Source of the DNA: Phymorhynchus buccinoides
Lineage: Eukaryota > Mollusca > Gastropoda > Neogastropoda > Raphitomidae
Direction: 5' to 3'
Length of the DNA: 64,000 nucleotides
NCBI GenBank assembly: GCA_017654935.2
Contig: CM065704.1
Span: 18,115,207 to 18,179,206, forward strand
Shown: positions 1 through 28,238 of the stretch, in pieces
Position numbering within the stretch: position 1 is the stretch's first letter
Layout: every line of letters starts with the position of its first letter
The notes under the pieces: model-generated
Told to the model about the DNA's origin: nothing
Seen by the model: only the letters and a program-made list of their open reading frames with translations
The model's database searches: none
Position numbers and translations under genes: made by a program

Positions 1-687
1 ACTAGAGTACCAACAGGTCTGCGCGTTGGTTGGGTACGCGCATACACCCCCCCCCCCCCCCCCCCCCCACCCCCCCCGTCCCTTGAAACCGTAGAGATTG
101 TAAAGAAATCACGTCATGCTTGCGGCGTCATTTTGAGGGGTACGCAACCCCCCTTAGTACTCTATATCTTGTTCCCATGGTTAACAATGACATGCAAGAA
201 TATGAGGCATTCGTAATCATACAAAAGAAACATGTATAATATTTTTGTTGTTGTTGTTGTCGTAGCCTGGCTTAAAGATTCCAGGGATCATCCCAACAGC
301 CGAAGCACTTGAACACTATGGTACAAAATGTACCAGCTAGGGACGCGAACATTACGCGTGTGACCGTTTTTTATTACTCGGCCACGTGCGCAGCCACACT
401 CCGACTTTGGAGGATTTGGGACTGATGGTGTTATGCTAGGAGCTTGCCATGGCTGAAGACAATCCCCGCATAACTATGCAGAACGCTACAACATTTTGAT
501 GTAGCCTTGGTGTTCTAGCCTATGTCTGACGTAGCCTTATGCCAAGGCGGGTAAGGGTCTTTTAATGGTATGAAAAAGTAAAATCAGGCAAGTAAGTTTC
601 TGACAAACATATCAGGTCTAAGAAAATTCAACGATGACTCGTCAACGTCAATTAAGGCTCGTGATCATAATCACCTCCATCATAGCA
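1..687. other. Non-coding, C-rich tract at left end
   Basis: A poly-C run lies near 51-78. No exon or known element was recognised in the rest. It is presumably intron of the oxidase gene, because exon A needs an upstream partner. Confidence 0.5.
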
Positions 688-1262
688 TCCTGTGTACTGT
701 ATCTGCAGCATCCTGTGTACTGTATCTGCAGGATCCTGTGTACTGTATCTGCAGCATCCTGTGTACTGTATCTGCAGCATCCTGTGTACTGTATCTGCAG
801 GATCCTGTGTACTGTATCTGCAGCATCCTGTGTACTGTATCTGCAGCATCCTGTGTACTGTATCTGCAGCATCCTGTGTACTGTATCTGCAGCATCCTGT
901 GTACTGTATCTGCAGCATCCTGTGTACTGTATCTGCAGCATCCTGTGTACTGTATCTGCAGCATCCTGTGTACTGTATCTGCAGCATCCTGTGTACTGTA
1001 TCTGCAGCATCCTGTGTACTGTATCTGCAGCATCCTGTGTACTGTATCTGCAGCATCCTGTGTACTGTATCTGCAGCATCCTGTGTACTGTATCTGCAGC
1101 ATCCTGTGTACTGTATCTGCAGCATCCTGTGTACTGTATCTGCAGCATCCTGTGTACTGTATCTGCAGCATCCTGTGTACTGTATCTGCAGCATCCTGTG
1201 TACTGTATCTGCAGCATCCTGTGTACTGTATCTGCAGCATCCTGTGTACTGTATCTGCAGGG
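688..1262. repeat. 23-bp minisatellite, about 25 copies
   Basis: Unit TGTGTACTGTATCTGCAGCA plus TCC, almost perfectly homogeneous. Variant units reading CTGCAGGATCC occur only near the left edge. The unit has no stop in several frames, which makes artefactual open frames on both strands. Confidence 0.95.
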
Positions 1263-1309
1263 GTAACGCTCGTTTCTCAGTTTCAGCGAAGTTAAATTTT
1301 TACGTCCTC

Positions 1310-1655
1310 TGGCAACATAAAGCTGTATTTTATGAACCTTTTTAGCTAATAACCTTTTTGGAATACTAACCATATCCCTAACCCTAGGCCATTATCTAAT
1401 AGGACCCCCCCCCCCCCCCCTATGTATTGCAGTACACGGCGCCATTTGTCACAGTCGTGGTTCATTGCGTTTTCCCGTCTTATAGGGGGGGGGGGGGGGT
1501 GGGGGTAGGGTTAGGGCTAGGGGTTAGAGCTAGGATTAGGGTTAGGGTTATTTCCAAAAAAGTTATTAGCTAAAAAGGTTAATAAAATACAGCTTTATGT
1601 TTGGTAAGAAAGGCAAAAACGGAAAATTGCAATTAACCGAGAAATGCAGGTCAAG
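1310..1655. repeat. Foldback element with telomere-like repeats (diverged copy)
   Basis: The arms are inverted copies containing AAAGCTGTATTTTA, TTAGCTAATAACC and TTTTTGGAATACTAACC. Between them are CCCTAACCC and GGGTTAGGG runs around a core with a TGTCACAG motif. Homologous elements lie at 28239-28723 and 47585-47995. The terminal TGGGTAAAGG arms were not found here. Confidence 0.75.
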
Positions 1656-2330
1656 TTTTTCTTAAGTGCCATGGCTTGCACAAGACTACTCTGGTTATAA
1701 ATATTTACACTTTTGTTTTAAAATGTTGATTTAATACTTTTGGCTATTGCTCCCTGAGCTAGGAGATTAAAAATTTCAGGACCACTTTTAAAAGTACATC
1801 ATAAAGTTTTAAAAATCGATTAAGGTCTGAAGACACGTAACAACTATTTACATTTAATCTTTATTCTCGACAAAGTTTAAAAACAAACGCAATAAGAAAA
1901 TGAATTTAGACTTTACAAGAGTATAAATGTCTTTCAGAATATCAGCAGATTTTATGTAGGCTACGGATAATGCTCGTCTCTGCTCCATAATTTCATCTTT
2001 AACAAAATAAGAAAATAATCATACTCCTTTTCAAAACTAGCTCGATAGAAAACAATTTGACATATTTCACGTTCAAACTATTGTTAGACCCTCCCCCGAC
2101 CAAGCCCGTACCCCCTCCCCCTCCCCTCCTCCCTTCACCACCCTCCCCACCATCCTGATCCTGTTAATCGTGACATGAACAAACTTATAGGCCTACGTTG
2201 ATTTGAATAATCCAAGAGAGTAATCAAAATAGCATATTTAGCTATCTATCTCCCTCTTCCCCTCACCATCTATCTATCTCCCTTCCTATCTCCCTCCATC
2301 TCTTTCTCCCTCCCTCCCCCCCCCTCTCTC
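1656..2330. other. Non-coding, nothing recognised
   Basis: AT-rich, presumably intronic. No exon or repeat family was recognised apart from C-rich stretches near 2090-2150. Confidence 0.4.
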
Positions 2331-2796
<466 letters not shown>

Positions 2797-2846
2797 CATC
2801 ATCTGCATAATCATCTCCAGTATCTGCCATTAATCGTTTGTCTCAG

Positions 2847-16232
<13,386 letters not shown>

Positions 16233-16498
16233 GTGAGGGGATGTTTAGGGACAAAGTTCCGTTCTTTCTTCCTTCCTTTCTTGTACTCGTCTGGGACATC
16301 TTCATTGTTTTTTCCCTCTCTCTGGCAGTCGATGATACGGAAAGGATAAGCTCAATCGAAGTTCACCAATTAAGTTTATTTGTTAAGACTAAAGAGGAGT
16401 TTGAATATATTTCTATGTTGTAGCAATGTTTTGCCATGAATAAATGCTCCTGTGTACTGTGTTTTGTGCACCGATTTAAATGTCAGCGCCTTTCTCTT

Positions 16499-16743
16499 TA
16501 ACCCTTTCACCGCCAAAGTCGCATTTTAGCACCACAGTGATTTAACACCTACGTCACTAAAAGGCATCAAATTGGGGTCTGTTATCCAAAGACCCTTTTG
16601 TCTTAGTTTGGGGAAGTAGGGATAGACCTTATTTTAGGTATATCACAGAAGAATCCCCAATACTGCAGATGGATTTTGTTCTCTACCCAGGTACATTTTA
16701 ATGGAACTTTTTGGCTGAAATATGGCTGGCGGTGAAAGGGTTA
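16499..16743. mobile_element. MITE, TAACCCTTTCACCGCC family, copy 2
   Basis: Ends TAACCCTTTCACCGCC and TGGCGGTGAAAGGGTTA; same internal order as the copy at 14775-15020. It lies downstream of exon I. Confidence 0.85.
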
Positions 16744-16975
16744 TAATGTATCTGCCAGACTGCCACATATTAACCCAGGTCCAATCCTCTCATCTGACCC
16801 CTCTGGTCAGCTTGTTGGTTAACATTCTCGTTTTCTTTCACAGCTTTCTTCTTCTTCTCGCCACATACTAACCACGAATGATATCATCCTCCCAGCTGTT
16901 CTGACCGTGTTGTATCCCGTCTGTTCTTGTGTTAGCTTGCATCGAATAGTCTTCCCTTTTCTCCCACCATAATAT

Positions 16976-17475
16976 NNNNNNNNNNNNNNNNNNNNNNNNN
17001 NNNNNNNNNNNNNNNNNNNNNNNNNNNNNNNNNNNNNNNNNNNNNNNNNNNNNNNNNNNNNNNNNNNNNNNNNNNNNNNNNNNNNNNNNNNNNNNNNNNN
17101 NNNNNNNNNNNNNNNNNNNNNNNNNNNNNNNNNNNNNNNNNNNNNNNNNNNNNNNNNNNNNNNNNNNNNNNNNNNNNNNNNNNNNNNNNNNNNNNNNNNN
17201 NNNNNNNNNNNNNNNNNNNNNNNNNNNNNNNNNNNNNNNNNNNNNNNNNNNNNNNNNNNNNNNNNNNNNNNNNNNNNNNNNNNNNNNNNNNNNNNNNNNN
17301 NNNNNNNNNNNNNNNNNNNNNNNNNNNNNNNNNNNNNNNNNNNNNNNNNNNNNNNNNNNNNNNNNNNNNNNNNNNNNNNNNNNNNNNNNNNNNNNNNNNN
17401 NNNNNNNNNNNNNNNNNNNNNNNNNNNNNNNNNNNNNNNNNNNNNNNNNNNNNNNNNNNNNNNNNNNNNNNNNNN
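16976..17475. other. Assembly gap, 500 N
   Basis: Exactly 500 N. The same length as the second gap points to a scaffolder's fixed placeholder, so order and distance across it are not measured. The oxidase gene is lost here. Confidence 0.98.
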
Positions 17476-20400
17476 CAGGAAACAGTAATCATCTAAGAAG
17501 GAATTAAATCAAAGGTGAAACAGGAAACAGTAATCATCTAAGAAGGAATTAAATCAAAGTTGAAACAGGAAACAGTAATCATCTAAGAAGGAATTAAATC
17601 AAAGGTGAAACAGGAAACAGTAATCATCTAAGAAGGAATTAAATCAAAGGTGAAACAGGAAACAGTAATCATCTAAGAAGGAATTAAATCAAAGGTGAAA
17701 CAGGAAACAGTAATCATCTAAGAAGGAATTAAATCAAAGGTGAAACAGGAAACAGTAATCATCTAAGGAATTAAATCAAAGTTGAAACAGGAAACAGTAA
17801 TCATCTAAGAAGGAATTAAATCAAAGTTGAAACAGGAAACAGTAATCATCTAAGAAGGAATTAAATCAAGGTGAAACAGTGTAATCATCAAGGAATTAAA
17901 TAAAAGTTGAAACAGGAAACAGTAATCATCTAAGAAGGAATTAAATCAAAGTTGAAACAGGAAACAGTAATCATCTAAGAAGGAATTAAATCAAAGGTGA
18001 AACAGGAAACAGTAATCATCTAAGAAGGAATTAAATCAAAGGTGAAACAGGAAACAGTAATCATCTAAGAAGGAATTAAATCAAAGGTGAAACAGGAAAC
18101 AGTAATCATCTAAGAAGGAATTAAATCAAAGTTGAAACAGGAAACAGTAATCATCTAAGAAGGAATTAAATCAAAGTTGAAACAGGAAACAGTAATCATC
18201 TAAGAAGGAATTAAATCAAAGTGTGAAACAGGAAACAGTAATCATCTAAGAAGGAATTAAATCAAAGGTGAAACAGGAAACAGTAATCATCTAAGAAGGA
18301 ATTAAATCAAAGGTGAAACAGGAAACAGTAATCATCTAAGAATTAAATCAAAGTTGAAACAGGAAACAGTAATCATCTAAGAAGGAATTAAATCAAAGGT
18401 TGAAACAGGAAACAGTAATCATCTAAGAAGGAATTAAATCAAAGTTGAAACAGGAAACAGTAATCATCTAAGAAGGAATTAAATCAAAGGTGAAACAGGA
18501 AACAGTAATCATCTAAGAAGGAATTAAATCAAAGGTGAAACAGGAAACAGTAATCATCTAAGAAGGAATTAAATCAAAGTTGAAACAGGAAACAGTAATC
18601 ATCTAAGAAGGAATTAAATCAAAGGTGAAACAGGAAACAGTAATCATCTAAGAAGGAATTAAATCAAAGGTGAAACAGGAAACAGTAATCATCTAAGAAG
18701 GAATTAAATCAAAGTTGAAACAGGAAACAGTAATCATCTAAGAAGGAATTAAATCAAAGTTGAAACAGGAAACAGTAATCATCTAAGAAGGAATTAAATC
18801 AAAGGTGAAACAGGAAACAGTAATCATCTAAGAAGGAATTAAATCAAAGGTGAAACAGGAAACAGTAATCATCTAAGAAGGAATTAAATCAAAGTTGAAA
18901 CAGGAAACAGTAATCATCTAAGAAGGAATTAAATCAAAGTTGAAACAGGAAACAGTAATCATCTAAGAAGGAATTAAATCAAAGGTGAAACAGGAAACAG
19001 TAATCATCTAAGAAGGAATTAAATCAAAGGTGAAACAGGAAACAGTAATCATCTAAGAAGGAATTAAATCAAAGGAAACAGGAAACAGTAATCATCTAAG
19101 AAGGAATTAAATCAAAGTTGAAACAGGAAACAGTAATCATCTAAGAAGGAATTAAATCAAAGTTGAAACAGGAAACAGTAATCATCTAAGAAGGAATTAA
19201 ATCAAAGGTGAAACAGGAAACAGTAATCATCTAAGAAGGAATTAAATCAAAGGTGAAACAGGAAACAGTAATCATCTAAGAAGGAATTAAATCAAAGGTG
19301 AAACAGGAAACAGTAATCATCTAAGAAGGAATTAAATCAAAGGTGAAACAGGAAACAGTAATCATCTAAGAAGGAATTAAATCAAAGTTGAAACAGGAAA
19401 CAGTAATCATCTAAGAAGGAATTAAATCAAAGGTGAAACAGGAAACAGTAATCATCTAAGAAGGAATTAAATCAAAGTTGAAACAGGAAACAGTAATCAT
19501 CTAAGAAGGAATTAAATCAAAGGTGAAACAGGAAACAGTAATCATCTAAGAAGGAATTAAATCAAAGTTGAAACAGGAAACAGTAATCATCTAAGAAGGA
19601 ATTAAATCAAAGTTGAAACAGGAAACAGTAATCATCTAAGAAGGAATTAAATCAAAGGTGAAACAGGAAACAGTAATCATCTAAGAAGGAATTAAATCAA
19701 AGGTGAAACAGGAAACAGTAATCATCTAAGAAGGAATTAAATCAAAGTTGAAACAGGAAACAGTAATCATCTAAGAAGGAATTAAATCAAAGTTGAAACA
19801 GGAAACAGTAATCATCTAAGAAGGAATTAAATCAAAGTTGAAACAGGAAACAGTAATCATCTAAGAAGGAATTAAATCAAAGTTGAAACAGGAAACAGTA
19901 ATCATCTAAGAAGGAATTAAATCAAAGTTGAAACAGGAAACAGTAATCATCTAAGAAGGAATTAAATCAAAGTTGAAACAGGAAACAGTAATCATCTAAG
20001 AAGGAATTAAATCAAAGGTGAAACAGGAAACAGTAATCATCTAAGAAGGAATTAAATCAAAGGTGAAACAGGAAACAGTAATCATCTAAGAAGGAATTAA
20101 ATCAAAGGTGAAACAGGAAACAGTTAAATCAAAGTTGAAACAGGAAACAGTAATCATCTAAGAAGGAATTAAATCTAAGAAGGAATTAAATCAAAGTTGA
20201 AACAGGAAACAGTAATCATCTAAGAAGGAATTAAATCAAAGTTGAAACAGGAAACAGTAATCATCTAAGAAGGAATTAAATCAAAGGTGAAACAGGAAAC
20301 AGTAATCATCTAAGAAGGAATTAAATCAAAGTTGAAACAGGAAACAGTAATCATCTAAGAAGGAATTAAATCAAAGGTGAAACAGGAAACAGTAATCATC

Positions 20401-23400
20401 TAAGAAGGAATTAAATCAAAGTTGAAACAGGAAACAGTAATCATCTAAGAAGGAATTAAATCAAAGGTGAAACAGGAAACAGTAATCATCTAAGAAGGAA
20501 TTAAATCAAAGTTGAAACAGGAAACAGTAATCATCTAAGAAGGAATTAAATCAAAGTTGAAACAGGAAACAGTAATCATCTAAGAAGGAATTAAATCAAA
20601 GGTGAAACAGGAAACAGTAATCATCTAAGAAGGAATTAAATCAAAGTTGAAACAGGAAACAGTAATCATCTAAGAAGGAATTAAATCAAAGTTGAAACAG
20701 GAAACAGTAATCATCTAAGAAGGAATTAAATCAAAGTTGAAACAGGAAACAGTAATCATCTAAGAAGGAATTAAATCAAAGTTGAAACAGGAAACAGTAA
20801 TCATCTAAGAAGGAATTAAATCAAAGTTGAAACAGGAAACAGTAATCATCTAAGAAGGAATTAAATCAAAGTTGAAACAGGAAACAGTAATCATCTAAGA
20901 AGGAATTAAATCAAAGTTGAAACAGGAAACAGTAATCATCTAAGGAATTAAATCAAAGTTGAAACAGGAAACAGTAATCATCTAAGAAGGAATTAAATCA
21001 AAGTTGAAACAGGAAACAGTAATCATCTAAGAAGGAATTAAATCAAAGTTGAAACAGGAAACAGTAATCATCTAAGAAGGAATTAAATCAAAGTTGAAAC
21101 AGGAAACAGTAATCATCTAAGAAGGAATTAAATCAAAGGTGAAACAGGAAACAGTAATCATCTAAGAAGGAATTAAATCAAAGGTGAAACAGGAAACAGT
21201 AATCATCTAAGAAAATTAAATCAAAGTTGAAACAGGAAACAGTAATCATCTAAGAAGGAATTAAATCAAAGTTGAAACAGGAAACAGTAATCATCTAAGA
21301 AGGAATTAAATCAAAGTTGAAACAGGAAACAGTAATCATCTAAGAAGGAATTAAATCAAAGGTGAAACAGGAAACAGTAATCATCTAAGAAGGAATTAAA
21401 TCAAAGGTGAAACAGGAAACAGTAATCATCTAAGTTAAATCAAAGGTGAAACAGGAAACAGTAATCATCTAAGAAGGAATTAAATCAAAGGTGAAACAGG
21501 AAACAGTAATCATCTAAGAAGGAATTAAATCAAAGGTGAAACAGGAAACAGTAATCATCTAAGAAGGAATTAAATCAAAGTTGAAACAGGAAACAGTAAT
21601 CATCTAAGAAGGAATTAAATCAAAGTTGAAACAGGAAACAGTAATCATCTAAGAAGGAATTAAATCAAAGGTGAAACAGGAAACAGTAATCATCTAAGAA
21701 GGAATTAAATCAAAGTTGAAACAGGAAACAGTAATCATCTAAGAAATCAAAGGTGAAACAGGAAACAGTAATCATCTAAGAAGGAATTAAATCAAAGGTG
21801 AAACAGGAAACAGTAATCATCTAAGAAGGAATTAAATCAAAGGTGAAACAGGAAACAGTAATCATCTAAGAAGGAATTAAATCAAAGTTGAAACAGGAAA
21901 CAGTAATCATCTAAGAAGGAATTAAATCAAAGGTGAAACAGGAAACAGTAATCATCTAAGAAGGAATTAAATCAAAGTTGAAACAGGAAACAGTAATCAT
22001 CTAAGAAGGAATTAAATCAAAGGTGAAACAGGAAACAGTAATCATCTAAGAAGGAATTAAATCAAAGTTGAAACAGGAAACAGTAATCATCTAAGAAGGA
22101 ATTAAATCAAAGTTGAAACAGGAAACAGTAATCATCTAAGAAGGAATTAAATCAAAGTTGAAACAGGAAACAGTAATCATCTAAGAAGGAATTAAATCAA
22201 AGGTGAAACAGGAAACAGTAATCATCTAAGAAGGAATTAAATAAATGAAACAAAACAGTAATCATCTAAGAAGGAATTAAATCAAAGGTGAAACAGGAAA
22301 CAGTAATCATCTAAGAAGGAATTAAATCAAAGGTGAAACAGGAAACAGTAATCATCTAAGAAGGAATTAAATCAAAGTTGAAACAGGAAACAGTAATCAT
22401 CTAAGAAGGAATTAAATCAAAGGTGAAACAGGAAACAGTAATCATCTAAGAAGGAATTAAATCAAAGTTGAAACAGGAAACAGTAATCATCTAAGAAGGA
22501 ATTAAATCAAAGGTGAAACAGGAAACAGTAATCATCTAAGAAGGAATTAAATCAAAGTTGAAACAGGAAACAGTAATCATCTAAGAAGGAATTAAATCAA
22601 AGGTGAAACAGGAAACAGTAATCATCTAAGAAGGAATTAAATCAAAGTTGAAACAGGAAACAGTAATCATCTAAGAAGGAATTAAATCAAAGTTGAAACA
22701 GGAAACAGTAATCATCTAAGAAGGAATTAAATCAAAGGTGAAACAGGAAACAGTAATCATCTAAGAAGGAATTAAATCAAAGTTGAAACAGGAAACAGTA
22801 ATCATCTAAGAAGGAATTAAATCAAAGGTGAAACAGGAAACAGTAATCATCTAAGAAGGAATTAAATCAAAGGTGAAACAGGAAACAGTAATCATCTAAG
22901 AAGGAATTAAATCAAAGTTGAAACAGGAAACAGTAATCATCTAAGAAGGAATTAAATCAAAGGTGAAACAGGAAACAGTAATCATCTAAGAAGGAATTAA
23001 ATCAAAGGTGAAACAGGAAACAGTAATCATCTAAGAAGGAATTAAATCAAAGTTGAAACAGGAAACAGTAATCATCTAAGAAGGAATTAAATCAAAAGTT
23101 GAAACAGGAAACAGTAATCATCTAAGAAGGAATTAAATCAAAGGTGAAACAGGAAACAGTAATCATCTAAGAAGGAATTAAATCAAAGTTGAAACAGGAA
23201 ACAGTAATGAAACAGGAAACAGTAATCATCTAAGAAGGAATTAAATCAAAGGTGAAACAGGAAACAGTAATCATCTAAGAAGGAATTAAATCAAAGGTGA
23301 AACAGGAAACAGTAATCATCTAAGAAGGAATTAAATCAAAGGTGAAACAGGAAACAGTAATCATCTAAGAAGGAATTAAATCAAAGGTGAAACAGGAAAC

Positions 23401-26400
23401 AGTAATCATCTAAGAAGGAATTAAATCAAAGTTGAAACAGGAAACAGTAATCATCTAAGAAGGAATTAAATCAAAGTTGAAACAGGAAACAGTAATCATC
23501 TAAGAAGGAATTAAATCAAAGTTGAAACAGGAAACAGTAATCATCTAAGAAGGAATTAAATCAAAGGTGAAACAGGAAACAGTAATCATCTAAGAAGGAA
23601 TTAAATCAAAGGTGAAACAGGAAACAGTAATCATCTAAGAAGGAATTAAATCAAAGGTGAAACAGGAAACAGTAATCATCTAAGAAGGAATTAAATCAAA
23701 GTTGAAACAGGAAACAGTAATCATCTAAGAAGGAATTAAATCAAAGGTGAAACAGGAAACAGTAATCATCTAAGAAGGAATTAAATCAAAGGTGAAACAG
23801 GAAACAGTAATCATCTAAGAAGGAATTAAATCAAAGTTGAAACAGGAAACAGTAATCATCTAAGAAGGAATTAAATCAAAGTTGAAACAGGAAACAGTAA
23901 TCATCTAAGAAGGAATTAAATCAAAGGTGAAACAGGAAACAGTAATCATCTAAGAAGGAATTAAATCAAAGGTGAAACAGGAAACAGTAATCATCTAAGA
24001 AGGAATTAAATCAAAGTTGAAACAGGAAACAGTAATCATCTAAGAAGGAATTAAATCAAAGGTGAAACAGGAAACAGTAATCATCTAAGAAGGAATTAAA
24101 TCAAAGTTGAAACAGGAAACAGTAATCATCTAAGAAGGAATTAAATCAAAGGTGAAACAGGAAACAGTAATCATCTAAGAAGGAATTAAATCAAAGGTGA
24201 AACAGGAAACAGTAATCATCTAAGAAGGAATTAAATCAAAGGTGAAACAGGAAACAGTAATCATCTAAGAAGGAATTAAATCAAAGTTGAAACAGGAAAC
24301 AGTAATCATCTAAGAAGGAATTAAATCAAAGTTGAAACAGGAAACAGTAATCATCTAAGAAGGAATTAAATCAAAGGTGAAACAGGAAACAGTAATCATC
24401 TAAGAAGGAATTAAATCAAAGTTGAAACAGGAAACAGTAATCATCTAAGAAGGAATTAAATCAAAGGTGAAACAGGAAACAGTAATCATCTAAGAAGGAA
24501 TTAAATCAAAGTTGAAACAGGAAACAGTAATCATCTAAGAAGGAATTAAATCAAAGGTGAAACAGGAAACAGTAATCATCTAAGAAGGAATTAAATCAAA
24601 GGTGAAACAGGAAACAGTAATCATCTAAGAAGGAATTAAATCAAAGTTGAAACAGGAAACAGTAATCATCTAAGAAGGAATTAAATCAAAGTTGAAACAG
24701 GAAACAGTAATCATCTAAGAAGGAATTAAATCAAAGTTGAAACAGGAAACAGTAATCATCTAAGAAGGAATTAAATCAAAGGTGAAACAGGAAACAGTAA
24801 TCATCTAAGAAGGAATTAAATCAAAGTTGAAACAGGAAACAGTAATCATCTAAGAAGGAATTAAATCAAAGGTGAAACAGGAAACAGTAATCATCTAAGA
24901 AGGAATTAAATCAAAGTTGAAACAGGAAACAGTAATCATCTAAGAAGGAATTAAATCAAAGGTGAAACAGGAAACAGTAATCATCTAAGAAGGAATTAAA
25001 TCAAAGTTGAAACAGGAAACAGTAATCATCTAAGAAGGAATTAAATCAAAGGTGAAACAGGAAACAGTAATCATCTAAGAAGGAATTAAATCAAAGTTGA
25101 AACAGGAAACAGTAATCATCTAAGAAGGAATTAAATCAAAGTTGAAACAGGAAACAGTAATCATCTAAGAAGGAATTAAATCAAAGTAAACAGGAAACAG
25201 TAATCATCATCTAAACAGAATCATCTAAGAAGAATTAAATCAAAGTTGAAACAGGAAACAGTAATCATCTAAGAAGGAGGAATTAAATCAAAGTTGAAAC
25301 AGGAAACAGTAATCATCTAAGAAGGAATTAAATCAAAGGTGAAACAGGAAACAGTAATCATCTAAGAAGGAATTAAATCAAAGTTGAAACAGGAAACAGT
25401 AATCATCTAAGAAGGAATTAAATCAAAGTTGAAACAGGAAACAGTAATCATCTAAGAAGGAATTAAATCAAAGTTGAAACAGGAAACAGTAATCATCTAA
25501 GAAGGAATTAAATCAAAGGTGAAACAGGAAACAGTAATCATCTAAGAAGGAATTAAATCAAAGTTGAAACAGGAAACAGTAATCATCTAAGAAGGAATTA
25601 AATCAAAGTTGAAACAGGAAACAGTAATCATCTAAGAAGGAATTAAATCAAAGTTGAAACAGGAAACAGTAATCATCTAAGAAGGAATTAAATCAAAGTT
25701 GAAACAGGAAACAGTAATCATCTAAGAAGGAATTAAATCAAAGGTTGAAACAGGAAACAGTAATCATCTAAGAAGGAATTAAATCAAAGTTGAAACAGGA
25801 AACAGTAATGAAACAGGAAACAGTAATCATCTAAGAAGGAATTAAATCAAAGTTGAAACAGGAAACAGTAATCATCTAAGAAGGAATTAAATCAAAGTTG
25901 AAACAGGAAACAGTAATCATCTAAGAAGGAATTAAATCAAAGTTGAAACAGGAAACAGTAATCATCTAAGAAGGAATTAAATCAAAGGTGAAACAGGAAA
26001 CAGTAATCATCTAAGAAGGAATTAAATCAAAGTTGAAACAGGAAACAGTAATCATCTAAGAAGGAATTAAATCAAAGGTGAAACAGGAAACAGTAATCAT
26101 CTAAGAAGGAATTAAATAAAAACAGTAATCATCTAAGAAGGAATTAAATCAAAGTTGAAACAGGAAACAGTAATCATCTAAGAATTAAATCAAATCAAAG
26201 AAGGAAACAGTAATCATCTAAGAATTAAATCAAAGGTGAAACAGGAAACAGTAATCATCTAAGAAGGAATTAAATCAAAGGTGAAACAGGAAACAGTAAT
26301 CATCTAAGAAGGAATTAAATCAAAGTTGAAACAGGAAACAGTTAATCATCTAAGAAGGAATTAAATCAAAGTTGAAACAGGAAACAGTAATCATCTAAGA

Positions 26401-28238
26401 AGGAATTAAATCAAAGGTGAAACAGGAAACAGTAATCATCTAAGAAGGAATTAAATCAAAGTTGAAACAGGAAACAGTAATCATCTAAGAAGGAATTAAA
26501 TCAAAGTTGAAACAGGAAACAGTAATCATCTAAGAAGGAATTAAATCAAAGTTGAAACAGGAAACAGTAATCATCTAAGAAGGAATTAAATCAAAGGTGA
26601 AACAGGAAACAGTAATCATCTAAGAAGGAATTAAATCAAAGTTGAAACAGGAAACAGTAATCATCTAAGAAGGAATTAAATCAAAGGTGAAACAGGAAAC
26701 AGTAATCATCTAAGAAGGAATTAAATCAAAGTTGAAACAGGAAACAGTAATCATCTAAGAAGGAATTAAATCAAAGTTGAAACAGGAAACAGTAATCATC
26801 TAAGAAGGAATTAAATCAAAGTTGAAACAGGAAACAGTAATCATCTAAGAAGGAATTAAATCAAAGGTGAAACAGGAAACAGTAATCATCTAAGAAGGAA
26901 TTAAATCAAAGTTGAAACAGGAAACAGTAATCATCTAAGAAGGAATTAAATCAAAGTTGAAACAGGAAACAGTAATCATCTAAGAAGGAATTAAATCAAA
27001 GTTGAAACAGGAAACAGTAATCATCTAAGAAGGAATTAAATCAAAGTTGAAACAGGAAACAGTAATCATCTAAGAAGGAATTAAATCAAAGTTGAAACAG
27101 GAAACAGTAATCATCTAAGAAGGAATTAAATCAAAGTTGAAACAGGAAACAGTAATCATCTAAGAAGGAATTAAATCAAAGGTGAAACAGGAATTAAATC
27201 AAAGGTGAAACAAAACAGTAATCATCTAAGAAGGAATTAAATCAAAGTTGAAACAGGAAACAGTAATCATCTAAGAAGGAATTAAATCAAAGGTGAAACA
27301 GGAAACAGTAATCATCTAAGAAGGAATTAAATCAAAGTTGAAACAGGAAACAGTAATCATCTAAGAAGGAATTAAATCAAAGTTGAAACAGGAAACAGTA
27401 ATCATCTAAGAAGGAATTAAATCAAAGTTGAAACAGGAAACAGTAATCATCTAAGAAGGAATTAAATCAAAGTTGAAACAGGAAACAGTAATCATCTAAG
27501 AAGGAATTAAATCAAAGTTGAAACAGGAAACAGTAATCATCTAAGAAGGAATTAAATCAAAGTTGAAACAGGAAACAGTAATCATCTAAGAAGGAATTAA
27601 ATCAAAGTTGAAACAGGAAACAGTAATCATCTAAGAAGGAATTAAATCAAAGTTGAAACAGGAAACAGTAATCATCTAAGAAGGAATTAAATCAAAGGTG
27701 AAACAGGAAACAGTAATCATCTAAGAAGGAATTAAATCAAAGTTGAAACAGGAAACAGTAATCATCTAAGAAGGAATTAAATCAAAGTTGAAACAGGAAA
27801 CAGTAATCATCTAAGAAGGAATTAAATCAAAGTTGAAACAGGAAACAGTAATCATCTAAGAAGGAATTAAATCAAAGGTGAAACAGGAAACAGTAATCAT
27901 CTAAGAAGGAATTAAATCAAAGTTGAAACAGGAAACAGTAATCATCTAAGAAGGAATTAAATCAAAGTTGAAACAGGAAACAGTAATCATCTAAGAAGGA
28001 ATTAAATCAAAGTTGAAACAGGAAACAGTAATCATCTAAGAAGGAATTAAATCAAAGTTGAAACAGGAAACAGTAATCATCTAAGAAGGAATTAAATCAA
28101 AGGTGAAACAGGAAACAGTAATCATCTAAGAAGGAATTAAATCAAAGTTGAAACAGGAAACAGTAATCATCTAAGAAGGAATTAAATCAAAGGTGAAACA
28201 GGAAACAGTAATCATCTAAGAAGGAATTAAATCAAAGT
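17476..28238. repeat. 45-bp satellite array 1, about 239 units
   Basis: The unit contains AAACAGGAAACAGTAATCAT, CTAAGAAGGAATTAAATCAA and AGTTG or AGGTG. The T/G variants are mixed throughout, with occasional deleted or fused units. The array runs into the contig end, so its real length is unknown. On the minus strand each unit holds TTTAATTCCTTCTTAG, an acceptor-like motif. Confidence 0.98.

Noticed and set aside
634..1373. Long open frames on both strands through the 23-bp array
   Set aside because: They are only the repeat read in stop-free frames. Several frames on both strands are open equally and nothing resembles a protein family.
17476..28238. CRISPR-like array
   Set aside because: The 45-bp units are directly adjacent without unique spacers, in a eukaryotic intron; this is a satellite.
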